This document shows positions 40,386-48,162 of a stretch of DNA of 49,312 bases, in pieces. This DNA is from Lactonifactor sp. BIOML-A5 (lineage in GTDB: Bacteria > Bacillota > Clostridia > Lachnospirales > Lachnospiraceae). The stretch lies in the NCBI RefSeq assembly GCF_009677585.1, contig NZ_WKYV01000032.1, positions 1-49,312 of the forward strand, given 5' to 3'. How positions within the stretch are numbered: the stretch's first letter is position 1; each line of letters starts with the position of its first letter. Below the pieces are notes generated by a model, which ran no database searches, had not been told where the DNA came from, and worked only from the letters and a program-made list of their open reading frames with translations. The position numbers were made by a program, and so were the translations under genes.

Positions 40386-41735
40386 TTAGTTCTCCTTCAG
40401 CCAGGAAGGATCATAGGTTTTCATCTGAGTTATAAGATCCACCCCTCTCTTTTTCAGCAAGCTTACCCTGAGGAAAAAGTATACAATCCCTCCTCCGTAG
40501 AACAGGAGAATCCCCAGAATCGTTTTCAGATCCAACGTAGTAAACAGACTGAAGCTGAGCACAAGGGTCAGCGCGATATTTCCCAGCACCAGAGTCCAGA
40601 TGATCCATTTCGGCATCCTGAACCATGCGTGTTCAAACTTGCCCTCTAATTTTCTCGGGGCAATCAGCACCGGCACGGTGGCAAGAAGGCCCAGCATCAT
40701 GCCCGGAGCGTTCATCACGGCAAACACATAGTCCAGGGGCAGATCCAGCACAACCGGCAGAAGGCCGATGGCTCCCATAATCAGGATGATTTTATAGGGA
40801 ATTCCGAAACGGTTGGTTGACTGAAGCCATTTTGGAAAAAGGCCGTCATCTGCCGCCGCCCAGATAGCACGGCTGTAGGACATAATCATAGAAAGTAGTG
40901 TTGTCAGGATAGCAAACAGTGCGCCTCCGATCACAAAGAAGCTGAAGATCCACACAGGCATATAACTTTTAGCCGCGTAAGACAGAGGTTGTTGGATCAT
41001 CTCCTCCCAGGGCACTACGCCTACCGCGATAAAGGCAACTACTGCATACAGAACCGAAACGCCTATGGTAGACGTGGCAATGGCGCTTGGCACTGTCTTC
41101 TGGGGATGTTCAACTTCCCCGGCAAGATCCACCACTCCTACGGCCCCGTACGCTGAACTTCTCACGTAGCTGACTGCCAGGATAATTCCTGAAAAACTGG
41201 AGCCGGCAACCATTTTCGGCAGTGAGATATGTTTGATGTGGGGGATTCCCAGGACAATAAACAGTCCCAGGGCAATGAGCACCAGAATCACCATAAAGTT
41301 TTGTATCTTAGCCGAGGTACGGATGTTAAACAAACAGGCTGTCACAATCCCTATTACTACGATGGTCCCTGCCAGCCGCGGGGAAAGACCTGGTATGATG
41401 TTAGGCAGATACTGTCCCGCGGAAATTCCCAGCACACTCACATAAAATATTTCAAAGACCAGATTCCAGACCAGCAGGAATCCCAGAACCGGGGAGAGGA
41501 AACGGGCCACATATAGATACTGCCCTCCTCTCACCGGGATAGCAGAAGAGATAACCATGAAGGGAAGACACACCATCATAGCCGCAGCTCCTGCAATCAA
41601 AAACGCTATAGGCACCCCCGGCCCTGCCGCGCCAACGGCTACGCCGGTCATACTGAACACACCAGCACCGATAATGGCTCCTACCGCCATTAACGTAACG
41701 TCCAGAGGACTCATCTTTTTCCCTTTATTCTCCAT
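40386..41735 (-). CDS. APC family amino acid permease
   Basis: This 449-residue protein with twelve predicted spans takes up an amino acid, probably by proton symport or exchange. TM1 carries the glycine-rich substrate motif GAIIGAGVFSMTG (about 19-31), and TM6 to TM8 the SSAYGAVGVVDLAGEVEHPQ stretch (about 193-212), a conserved APC signature before the KTVPSAI loop. AAAGGAG lies 8 bp before the ATG. It is 37 bp downstream of the dehydrogenase gene in the fermentation operon, so it probably imports that enzyme's substrate. Specificity cannot be read; a branched-chain or other neutral amino acid is my guess from the VorB-like subunit. Confidence 0.9.
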   Translation of the reverse strand: MENKGKKMSPLDVTLMAVGAIIGAGVFSMTGVAVGAAGPGVPIAFLIAGAAAMMVCLPFMVISSAIPVRGGQYLYVARFLSPVLGFLLVWNLVFEIFYVSVLGISAGQYLPNIIPGLSPRLAGTIVVIGIVTACLFNIRTSAKIQNFMVILVLIALGLFIVLGIPHIKHISLPKMVAGSSFSGIILAVSYVRSSAYGAVGVVDLAGEVEHPQKTVPSAIATSTIGVSVLYAVVAFIAVGVVPWEEMIQQPLSYAAKSYMPVWIFSFFVIGGALFAILTTLLSMIMSYSRAIWAAADDGLFPKWLQSTNRFGIPYKIILIMGAIGLLPVVLDLPLDYVFAVMNAPGMMLGLLATVPVLIAPRKLEGKFEHAWFRMPKWIIWTLVLGNIALTLVLSFSLFTTLDLKTILGILLFYGGGIVYFFLRVSLLKKRGVDLITQMKTYDPSWLKEN

Positions 41736-41772
41736 CTATTTAACTCCTTTCAGCATCAGGGGCTTTCTCCAT

Positions 41773-42900
41773 TTACATTTCCGGCTTAAAAAGAATCCAT
41801 GCCGCGTCTCTGGCATATATCTTATGCTCTGACGCATAGGCGAAGGTCTTCTGCACATCTCTTCTTATCACATCCTCCAGCCGGTCCATAACACCCTGAG
41901 GGGTAGGCTCACATTTGCGGCTCTCTATGGAATTAAAGAAGCACACAGAACCCAGGTTGGCAATAAAGTCAGGAACCAGATGAATCCCCCTCTGTTTGAT
42001 TACTTCATCTGCCTCCGGGGTAGTGGGAATATTGGCGCCCTCCACAATCAGACCTGCCTTCAGCGTCTCAGCTGCCTCCCTGGTGATCACATCCTCCACT
42101 GCGGCCGGAATAAGTATATCCACGTCCAGATCCAGCCATGCATCACGGTCTCTCACCTGGCATCGGCTCTTCATTTTATCCAAATCCACTTCTCCCAGTT
42201 TGTTTCTGGCATCCAGCAAATCCCGGATGTCCAGCCCCTCTTCATTGTAGTACATCCCTTTAATATCTGCTATGGCAACCACTTTATATCCCAGCTTTTC
42301 CAGCCACAGGGCAGCGCTTCCTCCCACGCTTCCAAATCCCTGAATGGCCACAGTGGCACCCGGAGTCCCGCAGGTCAGCTTCCATCCTTCGTCAGCTGCC
42401 ACTGCCACTCCGTATCCGGTTACGAACCGGTCCATATCCAGTCCCTCAACGGTCTCATTCAATATCTGTGGAATGACTTCCTGGGATCTGGCTGCCAAGT
42501 CCGGATTCTCCCGGATAGTTTTTGGTTCCTTCTCCTGAATTCCCAGTTTCTGCTTTATCCTTCTTACATCCTCTGCCCTGGTTCCCAGATCCGCTCCCAC
42601 GGTAATGCCGTTCTCCAGGTAGGGTTTCATTGCCTCCAGATAACGTTCCATAACTTCCAGAGCATCCTCTTTGTGATAATCGTAGATGATACCGCCCTTT
42701 GCACCGCCAATCTCCGCTTCCGCTGCCACATATTTGTAAGACATTACCTGTGCCAGGCGCTCCACTTCTTCCCGGTTTACAGTTACATTCATCCGCAGCC
42801 CCCCGGCAGCGAACTCATCCCGAATGCTGTCAATCACCAGCCAGCCCTTTGCCTCGCTTTTTCTGTCAGACCATTCAATTACTACATATGGATCTCTCAT
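41773..42900 (-). CDS. Glu/Leu/Phe/Val dehydrogenase family enzyme
   Basis: This 375-residue amino acid dehydrogenase probably converts an amino acid to its 2-oxoacid and ammonia with NAD(P). The N-terminal domain keeps the substrate and catalytic residues: K56 (MSYK), GGAKGG at 65-70 with K68, and the Asp in GADLGT (D104). The Rossmann motif is GFGSVGG at 188-194, and PAAVEDVI plus VEGANIPTTPEAD are family landmarks. It is shorter than typical glutamate dehydrogenases (about 420), and the C-terminal DFIANLGSVCFFNS stretch departs from the usual ANAGGV(T) form, so the substrate may not be glutamate. It lies between the acyl-CoA synthetase and permease genes, consistent with a catabolic role. 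Confidence 0.88.
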   Translation of the reverse strand: MRDPYVVIEWSDRKSEAKGWLVIDSIRDEFAAGGLRMNVTVNREEVERLAQVMSYKYVAAEAEIGGAKGGIIYDYHKEDALEVMERYLEAMKPYLENGITVGADLGTRAEDVRRIKQKLGIQEKEPKTIRENPDLAARSQEVIPQILNETVEGLDMDRFVTGYGVAVAADEGWKLTCGTPGATVAIQGFGSVGGSAALWLEKLGYKVVAIADIKGMYYNEEGLDIRDLLDARNKLGEVDLDKMKSRCQVRDRDAWLDLDVDILIPAAVEDVITREAAETLKAGLIVEGANIPTTPEADEVIKQRGIHLVPDFIANLGSVCFFNSIESRKCEPTPQGVMDRLEDVIRRDVQKTFAYASEHKIYARDAAWILFKPEM

Positions 42901-42925
42901 AATACAAAACCTCCCAAATTGTTTT

Positions 42926-45013
42926 TTACCCTTTCACAATTAATGCGTCCGCGGCATACACGCCCTTTTCATAGAGAAATACCGGATTCATATCCAACTC
43001 CTTCAGATCGCCGCAGTGTTCCACGGCCAAGTCCCCCAATTTTACAATCATATCTGCCAGTGCCTCTGTATCCAGCGGACGGCTCCCACGGTACCCCTTC
43101 AGAATGGCATAGGATTTCAGCGACTGTATCATCTCCATTGCCTCCTTCCTATTCAAAGGCGCGGGATAGAGAGCAGCATCCTGAAATACCTCTGTATAGA
43201 TTCCTCCCAGACCGGCCAGCACCATTGGCCCGAATTGAGGATCCCGGTTAATTCCCAGGATCATCTCCGTTCCTTTGGGAAGCATCTGCTGCATGAGCAC
43301 TCCCCGGATTCGTGCCTGGGGTTTATGGATCCGTGCATTTGTCATAATTTCTTCAAAAGCGGCAATGGCTTCTTTCTCATCTGTGATTCCCAGTTTTACT
43401 CCTCCCATATCGGTTTTATGAGGAATATCCGGAGAATCAATTTTCATTACCAGAGGATATCCCAGTTTTTCTGCCGCCCGGGGGATTTCGCCGGCAGCTG
43501 TCACAACAATCTCATCCGGAACCGGAATCCCGCTGTCTTTAAGGAGAAGTTTACTTTCATGCTCTGAGAGAATACAGCTCTTTGTGTCTCTGTTCTGTGG
43601 AGGTACCGCCGGTATAAGCGTCCGGTCATCCGGGGAATACATACAGAATTCTCCATAACGGCGCAGAGCGCTGAGACCGTACTTCGGGCTGTCCAGAATA
43701 GGAATATGATGTTCTCCGTAAAACTCTCTCAATTCCGGATCTCTTTTTCTGGACATACCCGGCAGAATCACAATGGGCTTTTCTGTCTCCCGGTTAATTT
43801 CTGCCAGAGCCGCTGCAAAGCCAAAGTCAACCTCCCGGTCTCTCTCGGGTATCTTTTCCGGAGGATTATGTCCCATGGCTATTACCCCTACATTCTCATC
43901 TTCCATCATGAGTTTCACCGCGGATTTGTATTTATTAATCTCAAATACAAGGGTTGCCGTCATATCCAAAGGGTTGTTGGGTGTGGCGTACCCGGGAAGC
44001 ATTTCCTTAATCTGTCTCAGGGTATCCTCCGACAGATTGGCAAGGCTTGCCCCCTGCAGCTGTGACACATCTGCTGATATGGCGGCCTCCCCTCCGGAGA
44101 CATTCATGATAGCCAGATTCTTGTTCTTCAGAGGCTTTTCCAGTGTGCTAAACACCAGGCAGGTATTTACCAAATCCTCCATGTCATCCACACGGATGAC
44201 CCCATACTTTTTGAAGAGTGCATTGAATGTACCGTCGGAGCCGGCCAGGCTTCCTGTGTGGGCAGTGGTTGTCTGCCTTGCCTTCTCCGAAGCGCCTACT
44301 TTTAAGGCAATAATGGGTTTCCTCTTCCTGGCCGCATCCCCCAGGATTCTCACAAACCGCTCCGGTTGTCTGACTCCCTCCAGGTATACGGCGATTACCT
44401 TTGTAGCATCATCCTCCACCAGAAATTCCAGATAATCCTCCACCCCTGCCACTGCATTGTTGCCGCTGGATATGGCATAGGAAAAGTTCAGATACGGAAC
44501 ACTTGCCAGAAGAGAACATACCTGTCCGCTCTGGGAAACCAGCCCGATATTTCCCGCCTTTCGCCTCTCCGGCATTAAAAGCCCGAAGGCAAATACTCCG
44601 TCCCGGTTATTGATAAAGCCTCCGCAGTTCGGTCCGCACACTGCCAGATCACAGGCCTTCGCCACCTCTGCCAGTTCCTTTTGCGCCGCCTTTCCTTCTT
44701 CTCCTGCCTCACTGTAGCCGCTGGCATAGACCACCGCTGCCTTCGTTCCGCAGGCAGCCGCCTCTCTCAAAAGCCCATTGACTGTTGACATAGGCGTACA
44801 GATCACCGCCAGTTCCACCGGCTTTCCAATTTCTGCAATGCTTTTGTAGCACTTCCTACCCAGAATCTCCTCTCTTTTGGGATTTACCAGATAGATCTGA
44901 TCTCCCAGATCCCCCTTCATAAGATTCTCTGAGGCATCTCTCCCAAACCCCAGTTTTTCACTGGCGCCGATAACTGCTACAGAACCAGGGCGGAGAAGAC
45001 TTTTCAGATTCAT
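42926..45013 (-). CDS. Acetate--CoA ligase (ADP-forming), fused alpha-beta acyl-CoA synthetase
   Basis: This 695-residue enzyme converts acyl-CoA, ADP and phosphate to the free acid, CoA and ATP. Order: CoA-binding domain (about 1-130; VAVIGASEKLGFG), CoA-ligase domains (about 145-455), and a C-terminal ATP-grasp half (about 480-695; LSEHESKLLLKDSGIPVPDE, YPLVMKIDSPDIPHKTDMGG). H252 in AHTGSLAGSD is the phospho-histidine of the family. In archaea such as Pyrococcus the halves are separate subunits. The gene overlaps the gamma-subunit stop by 4 bp. In this operon it would harvest ATP from the acyl-CoA made by the oxidoreductase; its preference among acetyl, branched-chain or aryl CoA is unknown. 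Confidence 0.92.
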   Translation of the reverse strand: MNLKSLLRPGSVAVIGASEKLGFGRDASENLMKGDLGDQIYLVNPKREEILGRKCYKSIAEIGKPVELAVICTPMSTVNGLLREAAACGTKAAVVYASGYSEAGEEGKAAQKELAEVAKACDLAVCGPNCGGFINNRDGVFAFGLLMPERRKAGNIGLVSQSGQVCSLLASVPYLNFSYAISSGNNAVAGVEDYLEFLVEDDATKVIAVYLEGVRQPERFVRILGDAARKRKPIIALKVGASEKARQTTTAHTGSLAGSDGTFNALFKKYGVIRVDDMEDLVNTCLVFSTLEKPLKNKNLAIMNVSGGEAAISADVSQLQGASLANLSEDTLRQIKEMLPGYATPNNPLDMTATLVFEINKYKSAVKLMMEDENVGVIAMGHNPPEKIPERDREVDFGFAAALAEINRETEKPIVILPGMSRKRDPELREFYGEHHIPILDSPKYGLSALRRYGEFCMYSPDDRTLIPAVPPQNRDTKSCILSEHESKLLLKDSGIPVPDEIVVTAAGEIPRAAEKLGYPLVMKIDSPDIPHKTDMGGVKLGITDEKEAIAAFEEIMTNARIHKPQARIRGVLMQQMLPKGTEMILGINRDPQFGPMVLAGLGGIYTEVFQDAALYPAPLNRKEAMEMIQSLKSYAILKGYRGSRPLDTEALADMIVKLGDLAVEHCGDLKELDMNPVFLYEKGVYAADALIVKG

Positions 45014-45561
45014 ACGTCCACCTCCACTTTCTCCTTCTGTCTATATCCTTCCAGAAGTGCCTTTTTATTAAAGTCGATCATCTTTTCTCCCTTAGGCTTA
45101 AAGTATTCTTCCAGGGACAGGCAGGCGGCCTCAGCAGATACCAGAGGAATCTGAGATAAAAGTACCCCCGTCATAAAGACATTGGCGGCCCTGGCATTTC
45201 CCAGTGCGGCGGCCAGCTCAGTGACAGGTGCCTTTACCACAGTTACGTCGTCCCGCTCCACCTCCCTGTGAATCAGAGAGCTGTTTACAAAGATAGATCC
45301 CCCCGGCTTCACCTGGGACTCAAATTTCTTCAGGGACGGCTCGTTAAAAACCACCAGAATATCCGGTTCATCAATATAGGGACTGGCGATCTCCTCCTCT
45401 GCTATCTTTACCGAGCAGTTGGCTGTGCCTCCCCGCATGGTTCCTCCGTAGGCCGGCAGCCAGGTCGTGTACAGGTCCGCCCGCAGCGCCGCATTGGCCA
45501 ATATGACTCCGGCTGCGAGAACGCCCTGTCCCCCAAAACCGGCAAATAAAATCTCATGCAT
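45010..45561 (-). CDS. 2-oxoacid:ferredoxin oxidoreductase, gamma subunit
   Basis: This 183-residue catalytic-domain subunit has the N-terminal GFGGQGV (8-14) and a PAYGGTMRGGTANCSV stretch typical of the gamma subunits of pyruvate, 2-oxoisovalerate and 2-oxoglutarate ferredoxin oxidoreductases. It binds part of the CoA site in the complex. One base separates it from the beta-subunit stop, and it overlaps the following acyl-CoA synthetase start by 4 bp, so production of the complex and of the ATP-forming enzyme is translationally linked, which is unusual and informative. Confidence 0.92.
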   Translation of the reverse strand: MHEILFAGFGGQGVLAAGVILANAALRADLYTTWLPAYGGTMRGGTANCSVKIAEEEIASPYIDEPDILVVFNEPSLKKFESQVKPGGSIFVNSSLIHREVERDDVTVVKAPVTELAAALGNARAANVFMTGVLLSQIPLVSAEAACLSLEEYFKPKGEKMIDFNKKALLEGYRQKEKVEVDV

Positions 45562-45562
45562 A

Positions 45563-46300
45563 TCAGACTCCCTCCTTTTTGACCAGTTCCCCCGGTGTGT
45601 AGTAGGGGATTACTTCCTGTTCGATTCTTTCCATGGATGCCAGAGGACTCAGATGCCAGTTGGTGGGACAGGGAGCCAGAACCTCCACCATAGAGAAGCC
45701 TTCTTTGTCTACCTGTGCCTGGATTGCCTTTTTGATATAGCTTTTTGTCTTTTTGATGGATGCCGGATTATGTACAGAGCCTCTGGCCACATAGGCAACC
45801 GGCAGCACGGCAATCATCTCCGACAGTTTTACAGGCATTCCAGTAAGACTGGTATCTCTTCCTCTGGGTGAGGTGGCCGTCACCTGATTGGGAAGGGTAG
45901 TAGGCGCCATCTGGCCCCCTGTCATTCCGTATACGCCGTTATTGACAAATATAGTTGTAATCTTCTCATTCCGGGCAGCTGCATGGATGATTTCCGCACA
46001 GCCGATGGAAGCGATATCTCCGTCCCCCTGGTACGTCAGAACCAGGTTATCCGGCCGCATCCTCTTGATCCCTGTTGCGGTGGCCGGCGCCCTCCCGTGG
46101 GGAGCCTGAATCTTATCTACCTCTACGTAATCTCCCATGATGCAGGAGCACCCTACTGCCAGAGATATAATTGTCTTTTTTTCCAGTCCCATCTCTTCCA
46201 GTACCTCGCCGATGAGACGGTTGATAATGCCGTGCCCGCAGCCTGCACAGTATCCGGATGATCCCTTGATGCAATCCGGCCCTTTATATTCCTTTCCCAT
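45563..46300 (-). CDS. 2-oxoacid:ferredoxin oxidoreductase, beta subunit (TPP-binding)
   Basis: This 245-residue thiamine-diphosphate subunit has GYCAGCGHG (16-24), with Cys residues for an Fe-S cluster, and the TPP/Mg motif GDGDIASIG (92-100) ending in NNGVYGMTGGQ (120-130). APTTLPNQVT and the later AHLxP-like PCPTNWHLSP are family landmarks. The frame is open for 225 bp upstream, but that part lies over the alpha gene in another frame; the ATG at 46300 overlaps the alpha stop by 1 bp (TGATG) and gives the normal length. With the alpha subunit it decarboxylates the oxoacid and passes electrons to the delta ferredoxin subunit. Confidence 0.93.
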   Translation of the reverse strand: MGKEYKGPDCIKGSSGYCAGCGHGIINRLIGEVLEEMGLEKKTIISLAVGCSCIMGDYVEVDKIQAPHGRAPATATGIKRMRPDNLVLTYQGDGDIASIGCAEIIHAAARNEKITTIFVNNGVYGMTGGQMAPTTLPNQVTATSPRGRDTSLTGMPVKLSEMIAVLPVAYVARGSVHNPASIKKTKSYIKKAIQAQVDKEGFSMVEVLAPCPTNWHLSPLASMERIEQEVIPYYTPGELVKKEGV

Positions 46301-47358
46301 CAGAACACCTCCTCTAATTTTCCATCCAGAATCTCCCTGGCCATGGTCAGGATCCTCTGTTCTTTCGGCGGAACCATTCCGGCCGTATAGACATGTACCG
46401 GTGCTTTGCCCTTCACGGCAAGGGCCACATCTTCTACCATCTGGCCAATGGCGCTCATCTCCACAGAAAGGAATGCCTGTGCGGTATCTCTCACCTGCCT
46501 GAATGCCTGGAAAGGGAACGGCCACAGAGTCACCGGCCGGATCAGGCCCAGACGGATCCCCTGTGCCCTTCCCATTTTAACCGCACGCTTACAGATTCTG
46601 GCTGATGTTCCGTAGGCAACCAGTATGATGTCTGCATCCCCAGTCTCTATGGCTTCCCATCTCTGTTCTCTGTCTTCTATCTGCTTGTATTTTTTTCGCA
46701 GTCCCTCGTCATAGGCCGGCCCGCCGTAGGCATCTGTAATCAGGAACCGGTACTCCCCCTCTCCTTTCCCTTTCAGTGCCCAGGGCTTATCCGGATCCAC
46801 CGGCTGCATTTCAGGCAGTTCCACGCCTTCCATCATCTGTCCCAGGGCTCCGTCTGTAAGAAGAATTACCGGAGTTAAATACTCTTCCGCCTTTTCAAAT
46901 GCCAGTGTCACCAGATCCACACATTCCTGAAGCGTATGTGGTGCGTACACAGGCAGACGGTAATCTCCGTGGCCGCCCCCTTTGGTGGCCTGAAAATAAT
47001 CTCCCTGTCCCGGGCAGATAAGACCCAGGCCGCTTCCATAACGACATACATCCACTATCACTCCGGGCAGGTTCTGGGATGCCATATAGGAAATCCCTTC
47101 CTGCTTCAGACTGAATCCCGGTCCCGATGAAGCCGTAATCACGCGATAGCCGGTACTTGCCGCCCCATACAGCATAGAGATCGCCGAAACCTCTGATTCT
47201 GCCTGCACAAACTGTCCCCCAACTTCCGGCAGGCGCCCCGACAGATATTCCATTAACTCTGTCTGGGGTGTTATCGGATACCCGCAGTATAATCTGCATC
47301 CGGCTCTTACGGCAGCCTCTGCCAGAGCCTCATTTCCTTTCATCAATACCTTTCCCAA
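46300..47358 (-). CDS. vorB: 2-oxoacid:ferredoxin oxidoreductase, alpha subunit (VorB-like)
   Basis: This 352-residue subunit matches the length and pattern of 3-methyl-2-oxobutanoate (2-oxoisovalerate) ferredoxin oxidoreductase VorB: MKGNEALAEAAVRAGCRLYC at the start, GYPITPQTELME (26-37), FVQAESEVSAISMLYGAAST, and SSGPGFSLKQEGISYMA. In related enzymes these parts bind the substrate and shape the TPP site. It is 18 bp downstream of the delta subunit gene. Order delta-alpha-beta-gamma is normal for Vor/Kor complexes. Branched-chain specificity is inferred from resemblance only; 2-oxoglutarate or other oxoacids remain possible. Confidence 0.9.
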   Translation of the reverse strand: MGKVLMKGNEALAEAAVRAGCRLYCGYPITPQTELMEYLSGRLPEVGGQFVQAESEVSAISMLYGAASTGYRVITASSGPGFSLKQEGISYMASQNLPGVIVDVCRYGSGLGLICPGQGDYFQATKGGGHGDYRLPVYAPHTLQECVDLVTLAFEKAEEYLTPVILLTDGALGQMMEGVELPEMQPVDPDKPWALKGKGEGEYRFLITDAYGGPAYDEGLRKKYKQIEDREQRWEAIETGDADIILVAYGTSARICKRAVKMGRAQGIRLGLIRPVTLWPFPFQAFRQVRDTAQAFLSVEMSAIGQMVEDVALAVKGKAPVHVYTAGMVPPKEQRILTMAREILDGKLEEVF

Positions 47359-47376
47359 TACTTTTAACCTCCTCCG

Positions 47377-47577
47377 TTAACTGATAGTAAATACCAAATC
47401 CGGGCAAACCGTATAGCAGGTTCCGCATCCGACACATTTATCCAGGTCTACACTTATGTACTCGATCCCCTGGCTGTTTCTTTCGCCGGACAGGGAAACT
47501 GCATCCTTGGGACATGCCTTGATACAGTACTGGCATCCCTTGCACCTTTCCTTCTCCACCTTAACTGCCAACCCCAT
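47377..47577 (-). CDS. 2-oxoacid:ferredoxin oxidoreductase, delta subunit (2[4Fe-4S] ferredoxin)
   Basis: This 66-residue ferredoxin-like subunit has two CxxCxxCxxxCP clusters: C12, C15, C18, C22 and C48, C51, C54, C58. It carries electrons from the TPP site of the beta subunit to free ferredoxin. GGAGGAGT precedes the ATG very closely. It is the first gene of the operon; its leader of about 57 nt contains the putative FadR-type operator at 47612-47626. Confidence 0.95.
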   Translation of the reverse strand: MGLAVKVEKERCKGCQYCIKACPKDAVSLSGERNSQGIEYISVDLDKCVGCGTCYTVCPDLVFTIS

Positions 47578-47611
47578 ACTCCTCCTTTCTTTTAACTGGT
47601 ATAATTGGTTT

Positions 47612-47626
47612 ACTGGTCCAACCAGT
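47612..47626. promoter_or_regulatory. FadR-type operator in the fermentation operon leader
   Basis: ACTGGT-CCA-ACCAGT is a perfect 6-3-6 palindrome containing TGGT-N3-ACCA, the core bound by FadR, PdhR and LldR-type GntR proteins. It lies about 8-22 bp downstream of the expected start, in a road-block position. Two further TGGT half-sites occur next to it at 47597-47600 and 47606-47609, with 8-9 bp spacing. Confidence 0.75.
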
Positions 47627-47640
47627 TTTGATTTGCCTTC

Positions 47641-47669
47641 ACTATATCATCAGTCCTTGAACCTGTCAA
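47641..47669 (-). promoter_or_regulatory. Promoter of the amino acid fermentation operon
   Basis: On the minus strand a perfect TTGACA (47664-47669), a 17-bp spacer and TATAGT (47641-47646) form a near-consensus sigma-A promoter with start near 47634. Upstream (47670-47850) the DNA is extremely AT-rich, possibly an UP element. Confidence 0.82.
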
Positions 47670-47737
47670 TTTTATTTTGATATTTTTCGTGATTTTATTA
47701 GATTTTAATGAATTTAACAGAATATTTTTGTCTATAT

Positions 47738-47784
47738 TTTTATAGCTTTCCATTATTGATTATTTTTTCACATTTTATAGCTTT
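47738..47784. repeat. Direct repeat TTTTATAGCTTT, 35-bp period
   Basis: Identical 12-mers TTTTATAGCTTT occur at 47738-47749 and 47773-47784, in the AT-rich DNA 70-115 bp upstream of the operon -35 box. They may be activator sites, but in such AT-rich sequence chance is a real alternative. The 332-bp gap between the delta gene and the 57-residue gene otherwise holds the promoter, operator and a terminator. Confidence 0.4.
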
Positions 47785-47854
47785 TTTCTCTTTTTTGTTA
47801 AATAAATATCCCGCCTCTGCGCTCCTCTTCCCGGAGAACTTTCTTATATGCAAT

Positions 47855-47902
47855 AAAAAACAGCCAATGGAAGAACCTTTTTTGTTCTCTCATTGGCTGT
47901 TT
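47855..47902 (-). terminator. Terminator of the 57-residue protein gene
   Basis: AAACAGCCAATG (minus strand; 47891-47902) pairs perfectly with CATTGGCTGTTT (47858-47869), with an extra AGAAC/GTTCT inner pairing, and runs into six T residues. It starts 8 bp after the stop of the small gene. Confidence 0.88.
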
Positions 47903-47909
47903 GGGAGAT

Positions 47910-48083
47910 TTAAAATATATTCTCCACGTAATGTCTCATTTCATTTCTGCTTTTTATCTGTTTTGCCCCGTCTATAATATTTTCCTGCTCTTCCTTATTC
48001 ATATTTGAGAATCGCACAAGAGCGTCTGAATGCATGGCCAGTTCCATGGTAAAGCCGATGGGGAGTTCTTCATTGTCTATCAT
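47910..48083 (-). CDS. Small conserved-looking protein of 57 residues
   Basis: Translation gives a 57-residue acidic, helical protein: MIDNEELPIGFTMELAMHSD at the start, then NMNKEEQENIIDGAKQIKSR and a C-terminal HYVENIF. AGGTGA lies 6 bp before the ATG, and a strong terminator lies 8 bp after the stop, so this is a genuine, independently transcribed gene. I recall similar short proteins starting with LPIGF-AMALAM in Lachnospiraceae, with no known function. The EEQENIIDGAKQIKSRNEMR part suggests a two-helix fold that might bind a partner. It is divergent from the nitroreductase gene, with 134 bp between start codons. Confidence 0.78.
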   Translation of the reverse strand: MIDNEELPIGFTMELAMHSDALVRFSNMNKEEQENIIDGAKQIKSRNEMRHYVENIF

Positions 48084-48162
48084 ACTATCACCTCACATAG
48101 ATAGTATTTGTGCAATCCGGACGGATTATTCTCCTGTTAAATTTCCAATTTTTCTATGTTCA

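Noticed and set aside
41980..43251. 423-codon open frame on the plus strand opposite the dehydrogenase and acyl-CoA synthetase genes
   Set aside because: Its composition is that of an antisense shadow (His, Ser, Cys and Pro rich), it has no ribosome site, and the minus-strand genes have clear catalytic motifs.
46301..46525. N-terminal extension of the oxidoreductase beta subunit
   Set aside because: It lies over the alpha-subunit gene in another frame; the ATG at 46300 with the TGATG overlap gives the family-typical length.
47712..47726. Possible CodY box upstream of the fermentation operon
   Set aside because: Only about 11 of 15 positions match AATTTTCWGAAAATT in very AT-rich DNA, which is close to what chance gives; genome-wide scoring would be needed.
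47708..47977. 89-codon plus-strand frame between the operon promoter and the small gene
   Set aside because: It is Phe and Leu rich because of T-rich DNA, crosses the terminator and the antisense of the 57-residue gene, and has no ribosome site.
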